Under the pieces are notes generated by a model. It was not told the DNA's origin, did not search any database, and saw nothing but the letters and a program-made list of their open reading frames with translations. Of a stretch of 12,945 nucleotides of DNA, positions 12,922-12,945 are shown one piece after another. Each line of letters begins with the position of its first letter. The first letter of the stretch is position 1. A program made the position numbers and the translations under genes. This DNA comes from an uncultured Pseudomonas sp. Its GTDB lineage: Bacteria; Pseudomonadota; Gammaproteobacteria; Pseudomonadales; Pseudomonadaceae. The stretch lies in assembly GCA_946886875.1 (NCBI GenBank), contig CAMPJN010000075.1:1-12945 (forward strand). Reading direction: 5' to 3'.

Positions 12922-12945
12922 AGCAAACCTCCGGGGTGAGTTGTG

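Overview
The window looks like a piece of a Pseudomonas chromosome. The GC content is high, third codon positions are G/C-rich, and the gene set and order match what is known from Pseudomonas: a pqqABCDE cluster followed by an S9 peptidase (pqqH-type), ercA and ercS, plus homologues of the P. aeruginosa PA2776, PA2778, PA2779 and PA2169 families. REP-like palindromes beginning GTAG also fit this genus. Species cannot be fixed from the sequence alone.

Layout from left to right. Positions 1-156 hold a tRNA-Val(GAC) gene on the minus strand, with a clear promoter and terminator. Positions 300-1583 hold the only plus-strand protein gene, a PuuB/PauB-type flavin amine oxidase. It ends at a perfect bidirectional terminator. 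Positions 1643-3006 hold a two-gene minus-strand unit: a small secreted, membrane-anchored PA2779-family protein and a lipoprotein that fuses a C39-like cysteine peptidase to TPR-like repeats (PA2778 family). Positions 3090-11270 hold one long minus-strand run, transcribed right to left: pqqA (23 codons), pqqB, pqqC, pqqD, pqqE, pqqH, ercA, ercS. Several of these genes overlap. Positions 11500-12921 hold two more minus-strand genes: a PA2169/DUF2383-type four-helix-bundle protein and a secreted family-3 solute-binding protein with a GTG start.

The pqq genes encode the pathway that makes pyrroloquinoline quinone (PQQ), the cofactor of periplasmic alcohol dehydrogenases. PqqE and the chaperone PqqD crosslink Glu15 and Tyr19 of PqqA, a protease releases the crosslinked pair, PqqB hydroxylates it, and PqqC performs the final ring closure and oxidation. 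ErcA (an iron-alcohol-dehydrogenase-like protein) and ErcS (a hybrid sensor kinase) belong to the regulatory network for PQQ-dependent ethanol oxidation. The dehydrogenase genes themselves (exaA/exaB type) are not in this window.

Two observations stand out. First, PqqE has Ser36 (codon TCC) where the third cysteine of the radical-SAM CxxxCxxC motif should be (codon TGC), although every other part of the protein is intact. If real, this predicts loss of PQQ synthesis. Second, the pqqB-pqqH stretch carries a family of REP-like palindromes (GTAGGGTGCGC, three bases, GCGCACC). They lie in the pqqB-pqqC and pqqC-pqqD gaps and also inside the coding sequence of pqqH, where they keep the reading frame. 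One of them supplies the stop codon of pqqB.
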